DNA of 59,661 nucleotides from NCBI RefSeq assembly GCF_001274775.1, contig NZ_LGUE01000009.1, forward strand, positions 1-59,661. Reading direction: 5' to 3'. The DNA comes from Rossellomorea marisflavi. Lineage in GTDB: Bacteria > Bacillota > Bacilli > Bacillales > Bacillaceae_B. Positions within the stretch are counted from its first letter, which is position 1. Each line of letters opens with the position of its first letter. Below, piece by piece: positions 23,934 through 38,247 of this stretch. The position numbers and the translations under genes are program-made. Below the pieces are notes generated by a model that did no database searches, was not told the origin of the DNA, and worked only from the letters and a program-made list of their open reading frames with translations.

Positions 23934-24556
23934 TATGCGAGCACCTCCTCTACTTTTTCAACAGCTGATTTAGTCATCACTAGTTTGTCATGTCCCAATA
24001 CGTCTAGAACGCTGATTCCAGAAGCAGTAACAACAGTTACGCCAGGGATGTTACGAGCTGAAAGTGCTACGTTTTCGTCAAGACCGTCAGTCACTACCAA
24101 TGTTTTGGCGTTGATTGAAAGACCTTTCAGTACGTTTGCAAATTCTTTCGTTTTTGGTGCATCGAATGACAATGCTTCCAACACTAGGATGTTTTCTTCT
24201 ACCACTTTAGTAGAAAGAGCAGATTTAATCGCTAAGCGACGAACCTTCTTAGGAAGTTTGTAGCTGTAGCTGCGTGGAACCGGTCCAAATACGGCACCAC
24301 CACCGCGCCATTGTGGAGAACGGATTGACCCTTGACGAGCACGACCTGTTCCTTTTTGACGCCAAGGCTTACGACCACCGCCACGTACTTCAGAACGATT
24401 TTTAACTTTGTGATTACCTTGACGTAAAGAAGCTCTTTGCATCAAGACTGCTTCAAACAATACTTGTTTGTTTGGTTCGATACCAAATACTGATTCGTTA
24501 AGTTCGATATCACCAACTTTAGAACCGCTTTGGTTAAATAATGCTACTTTCGGCAT
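23933..24556 (-). CDS. rplD: 50S ribosomal protein L4
   Basis: 207 aa. The tunnel loop [21 protein letters not shown] is intact (macrolide-relevant region). In some bacteria L4 represses the S10 operon. ATG after GGAGG. Confidence 0.97.
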   Translation of the reverse strand: MPKVALFNQSGSKVGDIELNESVFGIEPNKQVLFEAVLMQRASLRQGNHKVKNRSEVRGGGRKPWRQKGTGRARQGSIRSPQWRGGGAVFGPVPRSYSYKLPKKVRRLAIKSALSTKVVEENILVLEALSFDAPKTKEFANVLKGLSINAKTLVVTDGLDENVALSARNIPGVTVVTASGISVLDVLGHDKLVMTKSAVEKVEEVLA

Positions 24557-24586
24557 TCTTGTTTCCTCCTTTCTTAGAAAGTTCTA

Positions 24587-25216
24587 TTAGTTTGCTTTTA
24601 CAGCAGATTTTACTTTGATCAATTGTTTCTTAGGTCCAGGTACATTACCTTTCACTAGAAGCAAGTTGCGCTCAGCATCTACTTTTACGATTTCAAGGTT
24701 TTGAATCGTGATTTGTTCTCCACCCATACGTCCTGGTAGCAATTTACCTTTGAATACGCGGTTTGGATCAACTGGACCCATTGAACCTGGGCGACGGTGA
24801 TAACGGCTACCGTGGGACATTGGTCCACGAGATTGGTTATGACGCTTGATCGCACCTTGGAATCCTTTACCTTTTGAAACTCCTGTTACATCCACTACAT
24901 CTCCTGCAGCGAAAATATCAACTTTGACTTCCTGACCAACTTCGTACTCTTCTACGTTTACACCGCGGATTTCACGGATGAAGCGCTTAGGAGCAGTTTC
25001 AGCTTTAGCAACGTGGCCCTTTTCCGGCTTGTTGGAAAGCTTTTCGCGTTTGTCTTCAAAACCTACTTGGATCGCTTCATAGCCATCAACTTCGATAGAT
25101 TTCTTTTGAAGAACAACGTTTTGAGCTGCCTCGATTACCGTTACAGGGATAAGATCACCGTTCTCAGCGAAAACTTGAGTCATACCGATCTTTCTTCCTA
25201 AGATTCCTTTGGTCAT
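24587..25216 (-). CDS. rplC: 50S ribosomal protein L3
   Basis: 209 aa. One of the earliest 50S assembly proteins. Begins [36 protein letters not shown] and the loop with [19 protein letters not shown] approach the peptidyl transferase centre. ATG after AGGAGG. Confidence 0.97.
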   Translation of the reverse strand: MTKGILGRKIGMTQVFAENGDLIPVTVIEAAQNVVLQKKSIEVDGYEAIQVGFEDKREKLSNKPEKGHVAKAETAPKRFIREIRGVNVEEYEVGQEVKVDIFAAGDVVDVTGVSKGKGFQGAIKRHNQSRGPMSHGSRYHRRPGSMGPVDPNRVFKGKLLPGRMGGEQITIQNLEIVKVDAERNLLLVKGNVPGPKKQLIKVKSAVKAN

Positions 25217-25250
25217 TAGTCACACCTCCTGTGATTATGTGTTTTATGTT

Positions 25251-25736
<486 letters not shown>

Positions 25737-25760
25737 CTATAGGTTTTGCACACTTTCTCT

Positions 25761-25789
25761 ATTATACAAACGATTCATGATGTTTTCAA
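25761..25789 (-). promoter_or_regulatory. S10 operon promoter, distal
   Basis: -35 TTGAAA (25784-25789), 17-nt spacer, -10 TATAAT (25761-25766) on the minus strand, 69 bp upstream of the proximal promoter and in the tuf-rpsJ gap. Confidence 0.75.
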
Positions 25790-25925
25790 GTCCGCACGGT
25801 ATTTTCACAATATTTTAAGTAGAGATCCATCTTCCTTTTATGTAGTTGAGCAATCCGCATCTAGATCATCCACACTGTTATATAGAAGAAACTCATATGC
25901 TGGCTGAGGATTCTGCTTAATGACA

Positions 25926-25962
25926 AAATAAAAAGCCAGATGGAGGATATCCATCTGGCTTT
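25926..25962 (-). terminator. Terminator of the str operon after tuf
   Basis: Minus strand AAAGCCAGATGGA, loop, TCCATCTGGCTTT followed by TTAT: a 13-bp perfect stem 12 bp after the tuf stop. Confidence 0.92.
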
Positions 25963-25974
25963 AAAGTGAATCAA

Positions 25975-27165
25975 TTATTTTTGGATTGAAGCTACAACGC
26001 CAGCTCCAACTGTACGTCCACCCTCACGGATAGAGAACTTAGTACCTTCTTCGATCGCGATTGGCGCGATTAGCTCAACAGTCATTTCGATGTTGTCGCC
26101 AGGCATAACCATTTCTACGCCTTCAGGAAGATTACAGATACCAGTTACGTCAGTTGTACGGAAGTAGAACTGTGGGCGGTAGTTAGTGAAGAATGGAGTG
26201 TGACGTCCACCCTCTTCTTTTGAAAGAACATAAACTTCAGCTTTAAAGTTAGTGTGTGGAGTGATTGTACCTGGTTTAGCAAGTACTTGTCCACGTTGGA
26301 TGTCTTCACGTGCTACACCACGTAGAAGGGCACCGATGTTGTCACCAGCTTCAGCATAGTCAAGAAGCTTACGGAACATTTCAACACCTGTTACAGTAGT
26401 CTTTTTGTTCTCTTCAGCAATACCGATGATTTCAACTTCGTCACCGACTTTAACTTGTCCACGCTCAACACGACCAGTAGCAACTGTACCACGACCAGTG
26501 ATTGAGAATACGTCCTCAACTGGCATCATGAATGGTTTTTCAGTGTCACGCTCTGGAGTTGGGATGTAAGAATCTACAGCTTCCATAAGTTCGAAGATTT
26601 TAGCTTCCCACTCAGCATCTCCTTCAAGAGCTTTAAGAGCAGAACCTTTGATTACTGGAATGTCATCACCAGGGAAGTCATACTCAGAAAGAAGGTCACG
26701 AACTTCCATTTCAACTAGTTCAAGAAGTTCTTCGTCATCTACCATGTCACATTTGTTCATGAATACAACAAGGTAAGGTACACCTACTTGACGAGAAAGA
26801 AGGATGTGCTCACGAGTTTGTGGCATTGGGCCATCAGCAGCAGATACTACTAGGATCCCACCATCCATTTGAGCAGCACCAGTGATCATGTTTTTAACAT
26901 AGTCAGCATGTCCTGGGCAGTCAACGTGTGCATAGTGACGAGTATCAGTTTCGTACTCAACGTGTGCTGTAGAGATTGTGATTCCACGTTCTCTTTCTTC
27001 TGGAGCACCATCGATTTGGTCATAAGCCATTGCAGTTCCACGACCATACTTCTTGTGAAGAGTAGTTGTGATTGCAGCAGTTAGAGTTGTTTTACCATGG
27101 TCAACGTGACCGATTGTACCGATATTCGCATGTTGCTTGGAACGATCAAATTTTTCCTTACCCAT
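25975..27165 (-). CDS. tuf: Elongation factor Tu
   Basis: 396 aa. GTPase that delivers aminoacyl-tRNA. G1 GHVDHGKTT, effector region with [10 protein letters not shown]3 DCPGHADY, G4 NKCDMVDD; domain 3 ends [10 protein letters not shown]. Single copy in the window. Has its own promoter and a leader hairpin downstream of fusA. ATG after AGGAGG. Confidence 0.99.
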   Translation of the reverse strand: MGKEKFDRSKQHANIGTIGHVDHGKTTLTAAITTTLHKKYGRGTAMAYDQIDGAPEERERGITISTAHVEYETDTRHYAHVDCPGHADYVKNMITGAAQMDGGILVVSAADGPMPQTREHILLSRQVGVPYLVVFMNKCDMVDDEELLELVEMEVRDLLSEYDFPGDDIPVIKGSALKALEGDAEWEAKIFELMEAVDSYIPTPERDTEKPFMMPVEDVFSITGRGTVATGRVERGQVKVGDEVEIIGIAEENKKTTVTGVEMFRKLLDYAEAGDNIGALLRGVAREDIQRGQVLAKPGTITPHTNFKAEVYVLSKEEGGRHTPFFTNYRPQFYFRTTDVTGICNLPEGVEMVMPGDNIEMTVELIAPIAIEEGTKFSIREGGRTVGAGVVASIQK

Positions 27166-27213
27166 TTGAAAATCCTCCTTTAATTTGAAAGAAAATTGGT
27201 TTATTCATTTAGT

Positions 27214-27239
27214 CCAGAAGTGGATGACTCCACTTCCGG
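27214..27239 (-). other. Hairpin in the tuf leader
   Basis: Minus strand CCGGAAGTGGA, loop GTCA, TCCACTTCTGG (27229-27239 with 27214-27224). No T-run follows, so it is not an intrinsic terminator; it lies between the tuf promoter and the tuf RBS and may stabilise or regulate the mRNA. Confidence 0.6.
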
Positions 27240-27262
27240 GACAAGTAAAGCTTACAATTGTA

Positions 27263-27291
27263 TTTATACTTTATTGAAAAGAATAAATCAA
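27263..27291 (-). promoter_or_regulatory. Internal promoter of tuf
   Basis: -35 TTGATT (27286-27291), 17-nt spacer, -10 TATAAA (27263-27268), starting right after the fusA stop. An extra tuf promoter fits the high demand for EF-Tu. Confidence 0.65.
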
Positions 27292-29370
27292 TTATTCGCC
27301 TTTATTTTTTTTGATGATCTCTTCAGAGATTGACTTAGGTACTTCTTCGTAGTGGTCGAAGTGCATGGAGTATGTTCCGCGCCCTTGTGTATTAGAACGT
27401 AGGGACGTTGCATAACCAAACATTTCTGATAGAGGTACGAACGCTTTAACGACTTGAGCGTTACCGCGTGCTTCCATACCTTCTACGCGTCCACGACGGG
27501 AAGTAACGTCACCCATGATATCTCCAAGGTATTCCTCAGGGATAACAACCTCTACCTTCATCATTGGCTCAAGGATGACTGGCTTACATTTAGAAGCCGC
27601 ATTCTTAAGGGCCATTGAAGCGGCGATTTTGAACGCCATTTCAGAGGAGTCAACGTCATGGTATGATCCGTCGAATAGTTTCGCTTTAACATCAACCAAT
27701 GGGAATCCAGCAAGTACTCCGTTATCAAGAGCGTCTTCAAGACCAGCTTGAACAGCAGGGATGTATTCACGTGGAACAACACCACCGACGATTCCGTTCT
27801 CGAATTCGAAACCTTTACCTTCTTCGTTAGGTGCAAACTCGATCCAAACGTGTCCGAATTGACCGCGTCCACCAGATTGACGTGCGAACTTACCTTCAAC
27901 GCGCGCAGTATCGCGGAACGTTTCACGGTAAGATACTTGAGGAGCTCCTACGTTTGCTTCTACTTTGAACTCGCGACGCATACGGTCAACGATGATGTCC
28001 AAGTGAAGCTCACCCATACCGGCGATGATTACTTGTCCAGTTTCCTGGTCAGTATGCGCACGGAATGTCGGATCTTCCTCTTGTAGTTTTTGAAGTGCAG
28101 TAGTCATCTTATCTTGGTCAGCCTTTGACTTAGGCTCAACAGATAGTGAGATAACCGGCTCTGGGAATACCATGGATTCGAGGATAACAAGGCTCTTCTC
28201 ATCACATAGTGTGTCACCAGTACTTGTATCTTTAAGACCAACTGCAGCTGCGATATCTCCAGCATATACTTTAGAAATTTCTTCACGGCTGTTCGCATGC
28301 ATTTGCAGGATACGTCCTACACGCTCACGCTTGCCTTTAGAAGAGTTTCGAACGTATGAACCTGACTCAAGGACACCAGAGTATACGCGGAAGAAAGTAA
28401 GCTTACCAACATAAGGGTCGGTTGCTACTTTGAACGCTAGTGCTGAGAATGGTGCTTCATCGCTTGATGGACGAGTCACTTCTTCTTCAGTATCTGGAAC
28501 GAAACCTTTGATGTCAGCTACGTCAGTAGGAGCTGGAAGGTAATCGATAACGGCGTCAATCAACAATTGAACACCTTTGTTTTTGAAGGCAGATCCGCAG
28601 ACAACCGGATAGAATTCAACAGTTAGCGTAGCGTTACGGATCGCTGTTTTCAATTCTTCGTTTGTCAGTTCTTCACCTTCAAGGTATTTCATCATGAGCT
28701 CTTCATCAAGTTCAGATACCGCTTCAATCAACTTGGCACGGTATTCGTCAGCTTGATCTTTGTACTCATCAGGAATTTCACGGTCTTCAGCGCGAGTTCC
28801 AAGATCATCTTCGTAGTAGTAAGCTTTCATTTCTACTAAGTCGATGATACCTTCGAAGTCATCTTCAGCTCCGATTGGAAGCTGGATAGGATGAGCATTC
28901 GCACCAAGGCGATCATGAAGTGTTCCTACAGAGTAAATGAAGTCAGCACCGATTTTATCCATCTTGTTGACGAATACTACACGAGGAACCCCGTAAGTAG
29001 TAGCTTGGCGCCAAACTGTTTCAGTTTGAGGCTCAACACCAGATTGAGCATCAAGTACCGCTACAGCACCATCAAGTACACGAAGTGAACGCTCAACTTC
29101 AACAGTGAAGTCTACGTGTCCCGGTGTATCGATGATGTTGATACGATGGCCTTTCCATTGAGCTGTTGTCGCAGCAGATGTGATCGTGATTCCACGCTCT
29201 TGCTCCTGCTCCATCCAGTCCATTTGAGAAGCACCTTCGTGAGTTTCTCCAATCTTATGGATACGACCAGTATAGAATAGGATACGCTCAGTAGCAGTTG
29301 TTTTACCGGCATCGATGTGAGCCATGATACCGATATTACGAGTGTTTTCTAAGGAGAACTCTCTTGCCAT
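27292..29370 (-). CDS. fusA: Elongation factor G
   Basis: 692 aa. Translocation GTPase. G1 [27 protein letters not shown] and NKMDKIGA in order; domains II-V follow, with the domain IV tip near [16 protein letters not shown]. Wild-type-looking drug-contact regions cannot be judged from sequence alone. ATG after GGAAGGAG. Confidence 0.98.
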   Translation of the reverse strand: MAREFSLENTRNIGIMAHIDAGKTTATERILFYTGRIHKIGETHEGASQMDWMEQEQERGITITSAATTAQWKGHRINIIDTPGHVDFTVEVERSLRVLDGAVAVLDAQSGVEPQTETVWRQATTYGVPRVVFVNKMDKIGADFIYSVGTLHDRLGANAHPIQLPIGAEDDFEGIIDLVEMKAYYYEDDLGTRAEDREIPDEYKDQADEYRAKLIEAVSELDEELMMKYLEGEELTNEELKTAIRNATLTVEFYPVVCGSAFKNKGVQLLIDAVIDYLPAPTDVADIKGFVPDTEEEVTRPSSDEAPFSALAFKVATDPYVGKLTFFRVYSGVLESGSYVRNSSKGKRERVGRILQMHANSREEISKVYAGDIAAAVGLKDTSTGDTLCDEKSLVILESMVFPEPVISLSVEPKSKADQDKMTTALQKLQEEDPTFRAHTDQETGQVIIAGMGELHLDIIVDRMRREFKVEANVGAPQVSYRETFRDTARVEGKFARQSGGRGQFGHVWIEFAPNEEGKGFEFENGIVGGVVPREYIPAVQAGLEDALDNGVLAGFPLVDVKAKLFDGSYHDVDSSEMAFKIAASMALKNAASKCKPVILEPMMKVEVVIPEEYLGDIMGDVTSRRGRVEGMEARGNAQVVKAFVPLSEMFGYATSLRSNTQGRGTYSMHFDHYEEVPKSISEEIIKKNKGE

Positions 29371-29415
29371 GTGGTCTTTCTCCTTCCTAATATAAAAATT
29401 AATGTGTTGGTCGGA

Positions 29416-29886
29416 TTACCAGCGATAGTGAGCAAACGCTTTGTTCGCTTCAGCCATCTTATGTGTATCTTCACGCTTCTTAACAGAAGCACCAGTGTTG
29501 TTCGCTGCATCAAGGATTTCGTTAGCTAGACGCTCTTCCATCGTTTTCTCACCGCGAGAACGGGAATAGTTTACTAACCAGCGAAGTCCTAGAGTCGTAC
29601 GACGCTCCGGACGAACCTCAACAGGAACTTGGTAGTTTGAACCACCTACACGACGAGCTTTTACTTCCAATACCGGCATGATATTTTTCAAAGCTGCATC
29701 GAATACTTCCATTGCATCTTTACCGCTGCGTTCTGCGATTAGATCAAACGCTGCGTATAGTTTCTTTTGTGCTTTACCGCGCTTACCGTCGATCATGATT
29801 TTGTTGATCAGACGAGTAACCAATTTAGAATTGTAAATCGGATCAGGTAAAACGTCTCTTTTTGCTACAGGGCCTTTACGTGGCAT
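29416..29886 (-). CDS. rpsG: 30S ribosomal protein S7
   Basis: 156 aa from the ATG at 29886 ([20 protein letters not shown]), 7 nt after AGGAGG. Nucleates 30S head assembly. [16 protein letters not shown] conserved. Between rpsL and fusA. Confidence 0.97.
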   Translation of the reverse strand: MPRKGPVAKRDVLPDPIYNSKLVTRLINKIMIDGKRGKAQKKLYAAFDLIAERSGKDAMEVFDAALKNIMPVLEVKARRVGGSNYQVPVEVRPERRTTLGLRWLVNYSRSRGEKTMEERLANEILDAANNTGASVKKREDTHKMAEANKAFAHYRW

Positions 29887-29928
29887 GGGATTTCCTCCTT
29901 TCAACGAGAAATGAATATGGTAGTTTTA

Positions 29929-30447
<519 letters not shown>

Positions 30448-30696
30448 TTACTGTATTATCGCAACAGCTGCCGCCCCGACATCTATCCCGCACGATTTAC
30501 CGAGTTTCTTCATCGAATCAACTTTGGTATAGGGTACGTTCAGATCGATTGCGGTCTGCAAAACGTTCGCGGTCACTTTGGGATCAGCATCTTCCGCTAT
30601 GACTACTTCGGTTACCTGACCGGCTTTCAGAGCTTTCACTGCTTGCTTTGTTCCTACAATAACGTCTTTCGCCTGCGATACTTTTTCATAAGACAT
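30448..30696 (-). CDS. rplGB: L7Ae-family ribosomal protein (YbxF / RplGB)
   Basis: 82 aa from the ATG at 30696, preceded by GGAGG. L7Ae/L30e/Gadd45 fold with [21 protein letters not shown]; family members bind K-turn RNA. First gene of the str operon. Same length and place as B. subtilis YbxF; role in the ribosome not firmly known. Confidence 0.93.
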   Translation of the reverse strand: MSYEKVSQAKDVIVGTKQAVKALKAGQVTEVVIAEDADPKVTANVLQTAIDLNVPYTKVDSMKKLGKSCGIDVGAAAVAIIQ

Positions 30697-30742
30697 ATCA
30701 TATCCTCCAAAGTACAGGTTATTAATAGGAGCAACCTTGAAT

Positions 30743-30771
30743 ATATTATCATCTTCATATTCTAATGTCAA
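30743..30771 (-). promoter_or_regulatory. str operon promoter upstream of rplGB
   Basis: Consensus -35 TTGACA (30766-30771), 17-nt spacer, -10 TAATAT (30743-30748) on the minus strand, just beyond the rpoC terminator. Confidence 0.75.
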
Positions 30772-30790
30772 CATCAGAACAAAAGATTTA

Positions 30791-30829
30791 TAAAAGCCGA
30801 CTCCCGGACGATGCGTCCAGGAGTCAGCT
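30791..30829 (-). terminator. Terminator of rpoB-rpoC
   Basis: Minus strand AGCTGACTCCTGGACG, loop CAT, CGTCCGGGAGTCGGCT then TTTT; a long stem with G-U pairs directly after the rpoC stop. Confidence 0.92.
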
Positions 30830-30838
30830 CCAAATCAA

Positions 30839-33800
30839 TTAGTCGACAGTGACCGTCTCTTCAGATATTTCTTCAGATAGGACCTGTTCGGCTCTGCGGT
30901 AACGCTGCATGCCTGTTCCGGCTGGAACCAACTTACCGATGATGACATTTTCTTTCAATCCAAGGAGCTCATCGCGCTTACCTTTGATTGCGGCGTCTGT
31001 CAACACGCGGGTTGTTTCCTGGAACGAAGCTGCTGACAAGAAGGAATCCGTTTCAAGGGAAGCCTTCGTGATTCCAAGTAGGACAGGGCGTCCGGTTGCA
31101 GGTGTATCGCCTTTAAGCAATGCACTTTCGTTCGCGTCCCTGAACTGATGGATGTCCATGAGTGTTCCCGGAAGTACTTCCGTTTCACCGGCATCGATGA
31201 CACGTACTTTACGGAGCATTTGTCGCACCATGACTTCAACGTGCTTATCTCCGATTTCAACCCCTTGCATACGGTAAACTTTCTGTACCTCACGCAATAG
31301 GTATTCCTGTACGGCACCGACGTCGCGTACTTTGAGAAGTTCCTTCGGATCGATGGAACCTTCTGTGATCTCTTGACCACGCAGCACCCGGTCATTCACT
31401 GCGAATTTCAGGCGGGCCGTGTAAGGAGCTGTGTAGTTCCTTGACTCGACATCACCTTGTACAGTGATTTCATATTGACGATCTTTTCCTTCTGTAATGG
31501 AAGTGATGACACCGTCCATTTCAGAAATGACCGCTTGACCTTTCGGGTTACGCGCTTCGAAGATTTCCTGGATACGTGGAAGACCTTGTGTGATATCGTC
31601 TCCTGCAACCCCACCGGTATGGAATGTACGCATTGTAAGCTGCGTTCCTGGTTCCCCGATAGATTGAGCGGCGATGATACCGACTGCTTCCCCGACTTCC
31701 ACTTTTTGACCGGTTGCAAGGTTCGTACCGTAACATTTTTCACATACACCGTGACGGGTGTTACATGTGAAGGCAGAACGGATGGACACATGCTCGATAC
31801 CTGCATCAACAATGGTTTTAGCCAGATCTTCGGTGATCAATTGATTTTCGTTCACAAGTATTTCATCTGTCTCAGGATGACGAAGTGTCTTACGTGAGTA
31901 ACGACCGAGCAGACGCTCTTCAAGAGGTTCGATGATCTCTGTACCCTCTTTGATGGACCCGACAAGGAGTCCTCTGTCTGTGCCACAGTCTTCTTCACGT
32001 ACGATGACATCTTGTGCCACGTCAACCAGACGACGGGTCAGGTAACCTGAGTCGGCTGTTTTCAGGGCTGTATCGGCAAGACCTTTACGCGCACCGTGAG
32101 TGGAGATGAAGTATTCAAGTACCGTCAGACCTTCACGGAAACTTGATTTGATCGGCAATTCGATGATACGTCCAGCCGGGTTGGCCATGAGTCCGCGCAT
32201 ACCGGCAAGCTGAGTGAAGTTAGATGCGTTACCACGGGCACCAGAGTCACTCATCATGAAGATCGGGTTGCGTTTATCCAACGTAGCCATCAATTTACCT
32301 TGAATGGTATCTTTAGCGGCACTCCAGATGGAGATGACGCGATCATATCTTTCCTCTTCGGTAATGAGACCGCGTTTGAATTGTTTCAAGACGTTATCCA
32401 CTTTACCTTGAGCTTCAATCAGGATCTCCTCTTTTTCAGCAAGTACGACGATATCGGCGATACCGACCGTGATTCCTGCTTTAGTAGAGAATTTGAATCC
32501 GAGGTCCTTCATCTTATCAAGCATGCGGGAAGTTTCAGTGATGGCAAACTTCTTGAATACTTCAGCGATGATGTTTCCAAGGAATCCTTTTTTGAATGGA
32601 TTGATCAATTCGCGCTCTTTGAACAGTGCTGGCACATCCGTTCCTGGGTTGACGAAGTATTTCTCCGGTGTTGCCACCTCGAGGTTCGTTTTCGTCGGTT
32701 CATTGATGAACGGGAATGTGTCAGGCAGGATTTCATTGAAGATTACCTTACCGACTGTTGTAACGAGCAGCTGTTTATTTTGTTGATCTGTGAACGTTTG
32801 GTTGTTGAGAGTTCCGGCATGGATCGCGATACGGGTATGAAGATGAGCAAAACCATTTTGGTATGCTAGCAATACTTCATTGGCATCATTGAAGATCATA
32901 CCTTCACCTACAGCATCTTCACGCTCCAGGGTTAGATAATAGTTACCTAGTACCATATCCTGTGATGGTGTAACGACTGGCTTACCATCTTTCGGGTTCA
33001 GGATGTTCTGGGCAGCAAGCATGAGCATGCGCGCTTCTGCTTGTGCTTCAGAAGATAGTGGTACGTGGACCGCCATTTGGTCACCATCGAAGTCGGCGTT
33101 GTACGCAGTACATACGAGTGGGTGAAGACGGATCGCTCTACCTTCGACAAGGGTCGGTTCGAACGCTTGGATACCAAGTCGGTGAAGGGTAGGTGCACGG
33201 TTCAGAAGTACCGGATGCTCCTTGATGACGCCTTCTAGTACATCCCATACTTCAGGTTGTACGCGTTCGATCTTGCGTTTCGCACTCTTGATGTTGTGAG
33301 CAAGTCCACGCTCGACGAGTTCTTTCATGACGAAAGGCTTGAAGAGTTCAAGGGCCATCTCTTTCGGGAGACCACATTGGTACATTTTCAAGTTCGGTCC
33401 TACGACGATTACGGAACGGCCAGAGTAGTCAACACGCTTACCAAGAAGGTTTTGACGGAAACGTCCTTGCTTCCCTTTCAACATGTGAGAGAGGGATTTC
33501 AATGGACGGTTACCTGGTCCTGTTACCGGACGTCCGCGACGACCATTATCGATCAATGCATCGACTGCTTCTTGAAGCATACGCTTTTCGTTTTGAACGA
33601 TGATGCTTGGAGCACCAAGGTCCAACAAGCGCTTCAGACGGTTGTTCCGGTTGATGACACGACGGTATAGATCATTGAGGTCGGATGTCGCAAAACGTCC
33701 ACCGTCAAGCTGTACCATCGGGCGAAGTTCCGGTGGGATGACAGGAAGGACATCAAGGATCATCCAATCCGGATCATTCCCAGAACTCCTGAAGGATTCA

Positions 33801-34438
33801 ACCACTTCAAGGCGTTTGATCGCACGTGTGCGGCGTTGCCCTTGTGCAGTCTTCAGTTCTTCTTTAAGGAAATCGGCTTCTTTATCAAGATCAAGATCTT
33901 GAAGAAGTTTTTTGATTGCTTCGGCACCCATGGCTGCATGGAATTTGACGCCGTATTTTTCACGGTATGCACGGTACTCTTTTTCAGAAAGCAATTGCTT
34001 CTTCTCAAGAGCCGTATCTCCCGGTTCTGTTACAACATAGGAAGCGAAGTAAATAACTTCTTCCAACGCCCTTGGGGACATGTCGAGGACAAGACCCATA
34101 CGGCTTGGGATTCCTTTGAAGTACCAGATGTGTGATACAGGGGCAGCTAGTTCAATGTGACCCATGCGCTCACGGCGCACTTTCGCTTTAGTGACTTCGA
34201 CGCCGCAGCGGTCACATACTACACCTTTATAACGGACGCGCTTGTATTTTCCGCAGTGACATTCCCAGTCCTTTGTAGGACCGAAGATACGCTCACAGAA
34301 CAAACCGTCTTTTTCTGGTTTAAGTGTACGATAGTTGATCGTTTCAGGTTTTTTAACCTCCCCGAAAGACCACGAACGGATCTTATCGGGGGAAGCTAAA
34401 CCAATCTTCATATATTCGAAATTATTCACATCTAGCAA
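30839..34438 (-). CDS. rpoC: DNA-directed RNA polymerase subunit beta'
   Basis: 1199 aa, same as B. subtilis. N-terminal zinc ribbon ([21 protein letters not shown] region, about 58-78), the catalytic NADFDGDQ near residue 450 binding Mg, and the trigger loop/bridge helix further on. A second zinc site holds [16 protein letters not shown] start (34436-34438) with GGGAGG 8 nt upstream; 51 bp after rpoB. Confidence 0.98.
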   Translation of the reverse strand: MLDVNNFEYMKIGLASPDKIRSWSFGEVKKPETINYRTLKPEKDGLFCERIFGPTKDWECHCGKYKRVRYKGVVCDRCGVEVTKAKVRRERMGHIELAAPVSHIWYFKGIPSRMGLVLDMSPRALEEVIYFASYVVTEPGDTALEKKQLLSEKEYRAYREKYGVKFHAAMGAEAIKKLLQDLDLDKEADFLKEELKTAQGQRRTRAIKRLEVVESFRSSGNDPDWMILDVLPVIPPELRPMVQLDGGRFATSDLNDLYRRVINRNNRLKRLLDLGAPSIIVQNEKRMLQEAVDALIDNGRRGRPVTGPGNRPLKSLSHMLKGKQGRFRQNLLGKRVDYSGRSVIVVGPNLKMYQCGLPKEMALELFKPFVMKELVERGLAHNIKSAKRKIERVQPEVWDVLEGVIKEHPVLLNRAPTLHRLGIQAFEPTLVEGRAIRLHPLVCTAYNADFDGDQMAVHVPLSSEAQAEARMLMLAAQNILNPKDGKPVVTPSQDMVLGNYYLTLEREDAVGEGMIFNDANEVLLAYQNGFAHLHTRIAIHAGTLNNQTFTDQQNKQLLVTTVGKVIFNEILPDTFPFINEPTKTNLEVATPEKYFVNPGTDVPALFKERELINPFKKGFLGNIIAEVFKKFAITETSRMLDKMKDLGFKFSTKAGITVGIADIVVLAEKEEILIEAQGKVDNVLKQFKRGLITEEERYDRVISIWSAAKDTIQGKLMATLDKRNPIFMMSDSGARGNASNFTQLAGMRGLMANPAGRIIELPIKSSFREGLTVLEYFISTHGARKGLADTALKTADSGYLTRRLVDVAQDVIVREEDCGTDRGLLVGSIKEGTEIIEPLEERLLGRYSRKTLRHPETDEILVNENQLITEDLAKTIVDAGIEHVSIRSAFTCNTRHGVCEKCYGTNLATGQKVEVGEAVGIIAAQSIGEPGTQLTMRTFHTGGVAGDDITQGLPRIQEIFEARNPKGQAVISEMDGVITSITEGKDRQYEITVQGDVESRNYTAPYTARLKFAVNDRVLRGQEITEGSIDPKELLKVRDVGAVQEYLLREVQKVYRMQGVEIGDKHVEVMVRQMLRKVRVIDAGETEVLPGTLMDIHQFRDANESALLKGDTPATGRPVLLGITKASLETDSFLSAASFQETTRVLTDAAIKGKRDELLGLKENVIIGKLVPAGTGMQRYRRAEQVLSEEISEETVTVD

Positions 34439-34489
34439 GGGGCCTACCTCCCTTTTAATCTACAGGCTCTAACCCTTATTGCTCAAAAT

Positions 34490-37400
34490 TTATTCTTTGG
34501 ACCCTACTGTCTCGGACTGTTTTTCATTGGAGATGTTGAGTGTATCGGCTTGCTGGCCTTCCTCTTCATCTTCAAGATCGCGCATTTCGATCTCTTCTTC
34601 TGTGCTTGATAGCATTTTGACATCCATGCCCAGACTTTGAAGCTCTTTGATCAGAACCTTGAATGATTCTGGAACTCCCGGTTCAGGGACATTTTCACCT
34701 TTGACGATGGCTTCGTATGTTTTCACACGACCGACCACGTCATCCGATTTAACGGTAAGGATTTCTTGTAGCGTGTATGCAGCACCGTAAGCTTCAAGTG
34801 CCCATACCTCCATCTCACCGAAACGTTGCCCACCGAATTGTGCTTTACCACCAAGCGGTTGCTGGGTAACAAGTGAGTAAGGACCAGTTGAACGGGCATG
34901 CAGTTTATCGTCGACCATGTGAGCCAGCTTGATCATATACATGATTCCGACTGATACACGGTTATCGAACGGTTCACCTGTGCGGCCGTCGTAGAGGACC
35001 GTCTTGGCATCGCGTGCCATTCCGGCTTCTTCGATTGTAGCCCACACATCTTCCTCGCGTGCTCCATCGAATACTGGAGAAGCAACGTGGATGCCCAGGT
35101 ATCTTGCTGCCATACCAAGGTGAAGCTCAAGCACCTGTCCGATATTCATACGTGATGGTACCCCTAGAGGGTTAAGCATGATATCGATCGGAGTTCCGTC
35201 AGGCAGGAACGGCATATCTTCTTCCGGAAGGATCCGGGAGATAACCCCTTTGTTACCGTGACGACCGGCCATTTTATCCCCTTCAGAAATCTTACGTTTC
35301 TGAACGATGTAAACGCGGACCAGCTGGTTCACTCCTGGTGGCAGTTCGTCTCCATCTTCACGATTGAAGACTTTCACGTCAAGAATGATTCCGCCGCCGC
35401 CGTGTGGTACACGGAGGGAAGTATCACGGACTTCACGTGCCTTCTCACCGAAGATGGCATGTAGAAGACGTTCTTCTGCTGTAAGCTCGGTCACACCTTT
35501 AGGCGTTACCTTACCGACTAGTAGGTCCCCGTCTTTCACTTCAGCACCGATACGGATGATTCCGCGCTCGTCAAGGTTGCGCAGTGCATCTTCCCCGACG
35601 TTCGGGATATCGCGGGTGATTTCTTCAGGTCCCAATTTCGTATCACGGGACTCTGATTCATATTCCTCGATATGAATGGATGTATACACATCGTCTTTTA
35701 CAAGACGTTCGCTCATGATGATGGCATCTTCATAGTTGTAACCATCCCAAGTCATGAAGCCGACCATAACGTTTCGTCCAAGGGCCAATTCACCCTTCTC
35801 CATGGAAGGTCCATCAGCAAGGATTTCTCCTTTGACTACGCGGTCCCCTTCAGAGACGATCGGACGTTGGTTATAACAAGTTCCTTGATTGGAACGGATG
35901 AATTTTTGCATGCGGTACTTATCGAGGTCACCTTGTACTTCTTGACCGTCGATTTCTTTCACGCGGCGAACCCAAACCTGTTTCGCCTCGACTTTCTCTA
36001 CGATCCCTTCATGTTTACAGATCACGGCAGCACCTGAGTCTTTGGCAGATACGTGTTCCATACCTGTTCCGACGATCGGTGATTCCGGATTCATAAGAGG
36101 TACCGCTTGACGCTGCATGTTCGCTCCCATAAGGGCACGGTTGGAGTCATCGTTCTCAAGGAACGGGATACATGCTGTCGCCGCTGAAACAACCTGTTTC
36201 GGAGATACGTCCATGTAGTCAAGACGTTCACGCTTGATGACCGTATTCTCGCCGCGGAAACGGGAGATGACTTCTTCATCAAGGAATGAACCATCTTCGT
36301 CAAGGCGCGCATTGGCCTGTGCGACTACATAGTTATCTTCCTCATCGGCAGTCAAGTAATCGATGCGATCGGTCACTTTGCCTGTTTCAGGGTCGACACG
36401 ACGGTAAGGTGTTTCGATAAAGCCGAATTTATTCACTTTCGCAAATGATGAAAGTGAGTTGATCAGTCCGATATTCGGACCCTCCGGCGTTTCGATCGGA
36501 CACATACGCCCATAGTGGGAATAGTGAACGTCACGTACTTCAAAGCCTGCACGTTCACGGGTCAAACCACCAGGCCCGAGGGCAGAAAGACGACGTTTAT
36601 GCGTCAATTCACCAAGAGGGTTCGTTTGGTCCATGAACTGGGAAAGCTGAGAGCTACCGAAGAACTCTTTAATGGATGCAATAACAGGGCGGATGTTGAT
36701 CAGCTGTTGAGGCGTGATCGTATTCGTATCCTGGATTGACATCCTTTCGCGAACCACACGCTCCATACGGGAAAGACCGATACGGAACTGGTTCTGAAGC
36801 AATTCACCAACTGAACGAAGGCGACGGTTACCGAGGTGATCGATATCATCCGTCAATCCCACTCCGTGAAGAAGGTTGAAGAAATACGAGATGGAAGAAA
36901 TGATATCTGCCGGTGTGATGTATTTAATCTCTTCTTCTACGTAAGCGTTACTCGTTACAGTGATTTCGTGCTCCCCTTCATCGTTCGGAGAATAAATCTT
37001 CACCGATTGAAGAAGGATATCATCATCAAGCACACCGCCATTTTGCTGGTACGTCTTGAAACCGATGCCTTCTTCAAGATAAGGAATGATCTTATCAAGG
37101 GCACGGCGGTCAAGGACTGTTCCTTTTTCAGCCAGGATTTCACCTGTTTCCGGATCTGCAAGAGTTTCGGCCAGGGTCTGGTTGAACAAACGGTTTTTGA
37201 TATGAAGCTTTTTGTTCATTTTATAGCGTCCAACGTTCGCTAAGTCATAGCGCTTAGGATCGAAGAAACGTGAAACGAGAAGGCTTTTCGCATTCTCTAC
37301 TGTTGGCGGCTCTCCAGGACGGAGGCGCTCATAGATTTCGAGTAATGCTTTGTCGATGCCTTCTGTATTGTCTTTTTCAAGCGTGTTACGGATGTACTCG

Positions 37401-38041
37401 TTGTCACCGATCAGATCGATGATTTCTTGATCAGAGCCAAACCCAAGGGCACGTAAAAGAACCGTTACCGGCAGTTTGCGAGTTCTGTCAATTCGCACAT
37501 ATACTACATCTTTCGCATCTGTCTCATACTCAAGCCAAGCTCCGCGGTTTGGTATAACGGTAGCAGTGAACCCTTTCTTTCCGTTCTTATCTACTTTTCC
37601 ACTGAAGTAGACACTAGGAGAACGGACGAGCTGAGAAACGATAACACGTTCCGCACCATTGATGACGAATGTACCTGTGTCGGTCATCAGTGGGAAATCA
37701 CCCATAAATACGTCTTGATCCTTTACTTCTCCAGTTTCCTTATTAACAAGACGGACTTTCACCCTTAACGGAGCAGAGTATGTTACATCCCTCTCCTTTG
37801 ATTCTTCCACCGAGTACTTTGGATCTCCAAGGCTGTAATCAATGAATTCCAAAGAAAGATTACCAGTAAAGTCCTCAATCGGAGAAATGTCGCGGAACAT
37901 CTCTCTTAACCCCTCATCAAGAAACCATTGATACGAGGAAGTTTGAATTTCGATTAGATTCGGTAATTCTAAAACTTCACTGATACGCGCAAAACTTCTG
38001 CGTTGGCGGTGTCGTCCATACTGAACTAGTTGACCTGTCAA
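34490..38041 (-). CDS. rpoB: DNA-directed RNA polymerase subunit beta
   Basis: 1183 aa from TTG 38041 (product begins (M)[15 protein letters not shown] as in B. subtilis), with AGGGGTGA upstream; a GTG at 38050 is the alternative. The rifampicin pocket reads [20 protein letters not shown] and RLSALGPGG, i.e. the susceptible-type residues. The acidic C-terminal tail (EEEGQQADT...) is typical of Bacillus. Confidence 0.97.
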   Translation of the reverse strand: MTGQLVQYGRHRQRRSFARISEVLELPNLIEIQTSSYQWFLDEGLREMFRDISPIEDFTGNLSLEFIDYSLGDPKYSVEESKERDVTYSAPLRVKVRLVNKETGEVKDQDVFMGDFPLMTDTGTFVINGAERVIVSQLVRSPSVYFSGKVDKNGKKGFTATVIPNRGAWLEYETDAKDVVYVRIDRTRKLPVTVLLRALGFGSDQEIIDLIGDNEYIRNTLEKDNTEGIDKALLEIYERLRPGEPPTVENAKSLLVSRFFDPKRYDLANVGRYKMNKKLHIKNRLFNQTLAETLADPETGEILAEKGTVLDRRALDKIIPYLEEGIGFKTYQQNGGVLDDDILLQSVKIYSPNDEGEHEITVTSNAYVEEEIKYITPADIISSISYFFNLLHGVGLTDDIDHLGNRRLRSVGELLQNQFRIGLSRMERVVRERMSIQDTNTITPQQLINIRPVIASIKEFFGSSQLSQFMDQTNPLGELTHKRRLSALGPGGLTRERAGFEVRDVHYSHYGRMCPIETPEGPNIGLINSLSSFAKVNKFGFIETPYRRVDPETGKVTDRIDYLTADEEDNYVVAQANARLDEDGSFLDEEVISRFRGENTVIKRERLDYMDVSPKQVVSAATACIPFLENDDSNRALMGANMQRQAVPLMNPESPIVGTGMEHVSAKDSGAAVICKHEGIVEKVEAKQVWVRRVKEIDGQEVQGDLDKYRMQKFIRSNQGTCYNQRPIVSEGDRVVKGEILADGPSMEKGELALGRNVMVGFMTWDGYNYEDAIIMSERLVKDDVYTSIHIEEYESESRDTKLGPEEITRDIPNVGEDALRNLDERGIIRIGAEVKDGDLLVGKVTPKGVTELTAEERLLHAIFGEKAREVRDTSLRVPHGGGGIILDVKVFNREDGDELPPGVNQLVRVYIVQKRKISEGDKMAGRHGNKGVISRILPEEDMPFLPDGTPIDIMLNPLGVPSRMNIGQVLELHLGMAARYLGIHVASPVFDGAREEDVWATIEEAGMARDAKTVLYDGRTGEPFDNRVSVGIMYMIKLAHMVDDKLHARSTGPYSLVTQQPLGGKAQFGGQRFGEMEVWALEAYGAAYTLQEILTVKSDDVVGRVKTYEAIVKGENVPEPGVPESFKVLIKELQSLGMDVKMLSSTEEEIEMRDLEDEEEGQQADTLNISNEKQSETVGSKE

Positions 38042-38120
38042 CTGATTCACCCCTCAAATCAAGCGTTTTGGTTGTTCTATATGTCTTTGTGCAGTCATGC
38101 AAGTCTGCATAAGACAAAAA

Positions 38121-38145
38121 GAAAAAGGGTTTTAATGATAAAACC
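38121..38145 (-). terminator. Small terminator-like hairpin in the rpoB leader
   Basis: Minus strand GGTTTT, loop ATCATT, AAAACC (38128-38145) then CTTTTTC. A weak AT-rich stem about 80 bp before rpoB; could be an attenuator or the end of the upstream transcript. Confidence 0.4.
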
Positions 38146-38247
38146 TCATTTTCATATGACGAACTATTATTTTATAATCTTTTCCAAATTATGCTCTAAG
38201 TATACATATAGGCATAATACCGGAAAATAATATTTTTGCATTTTATA

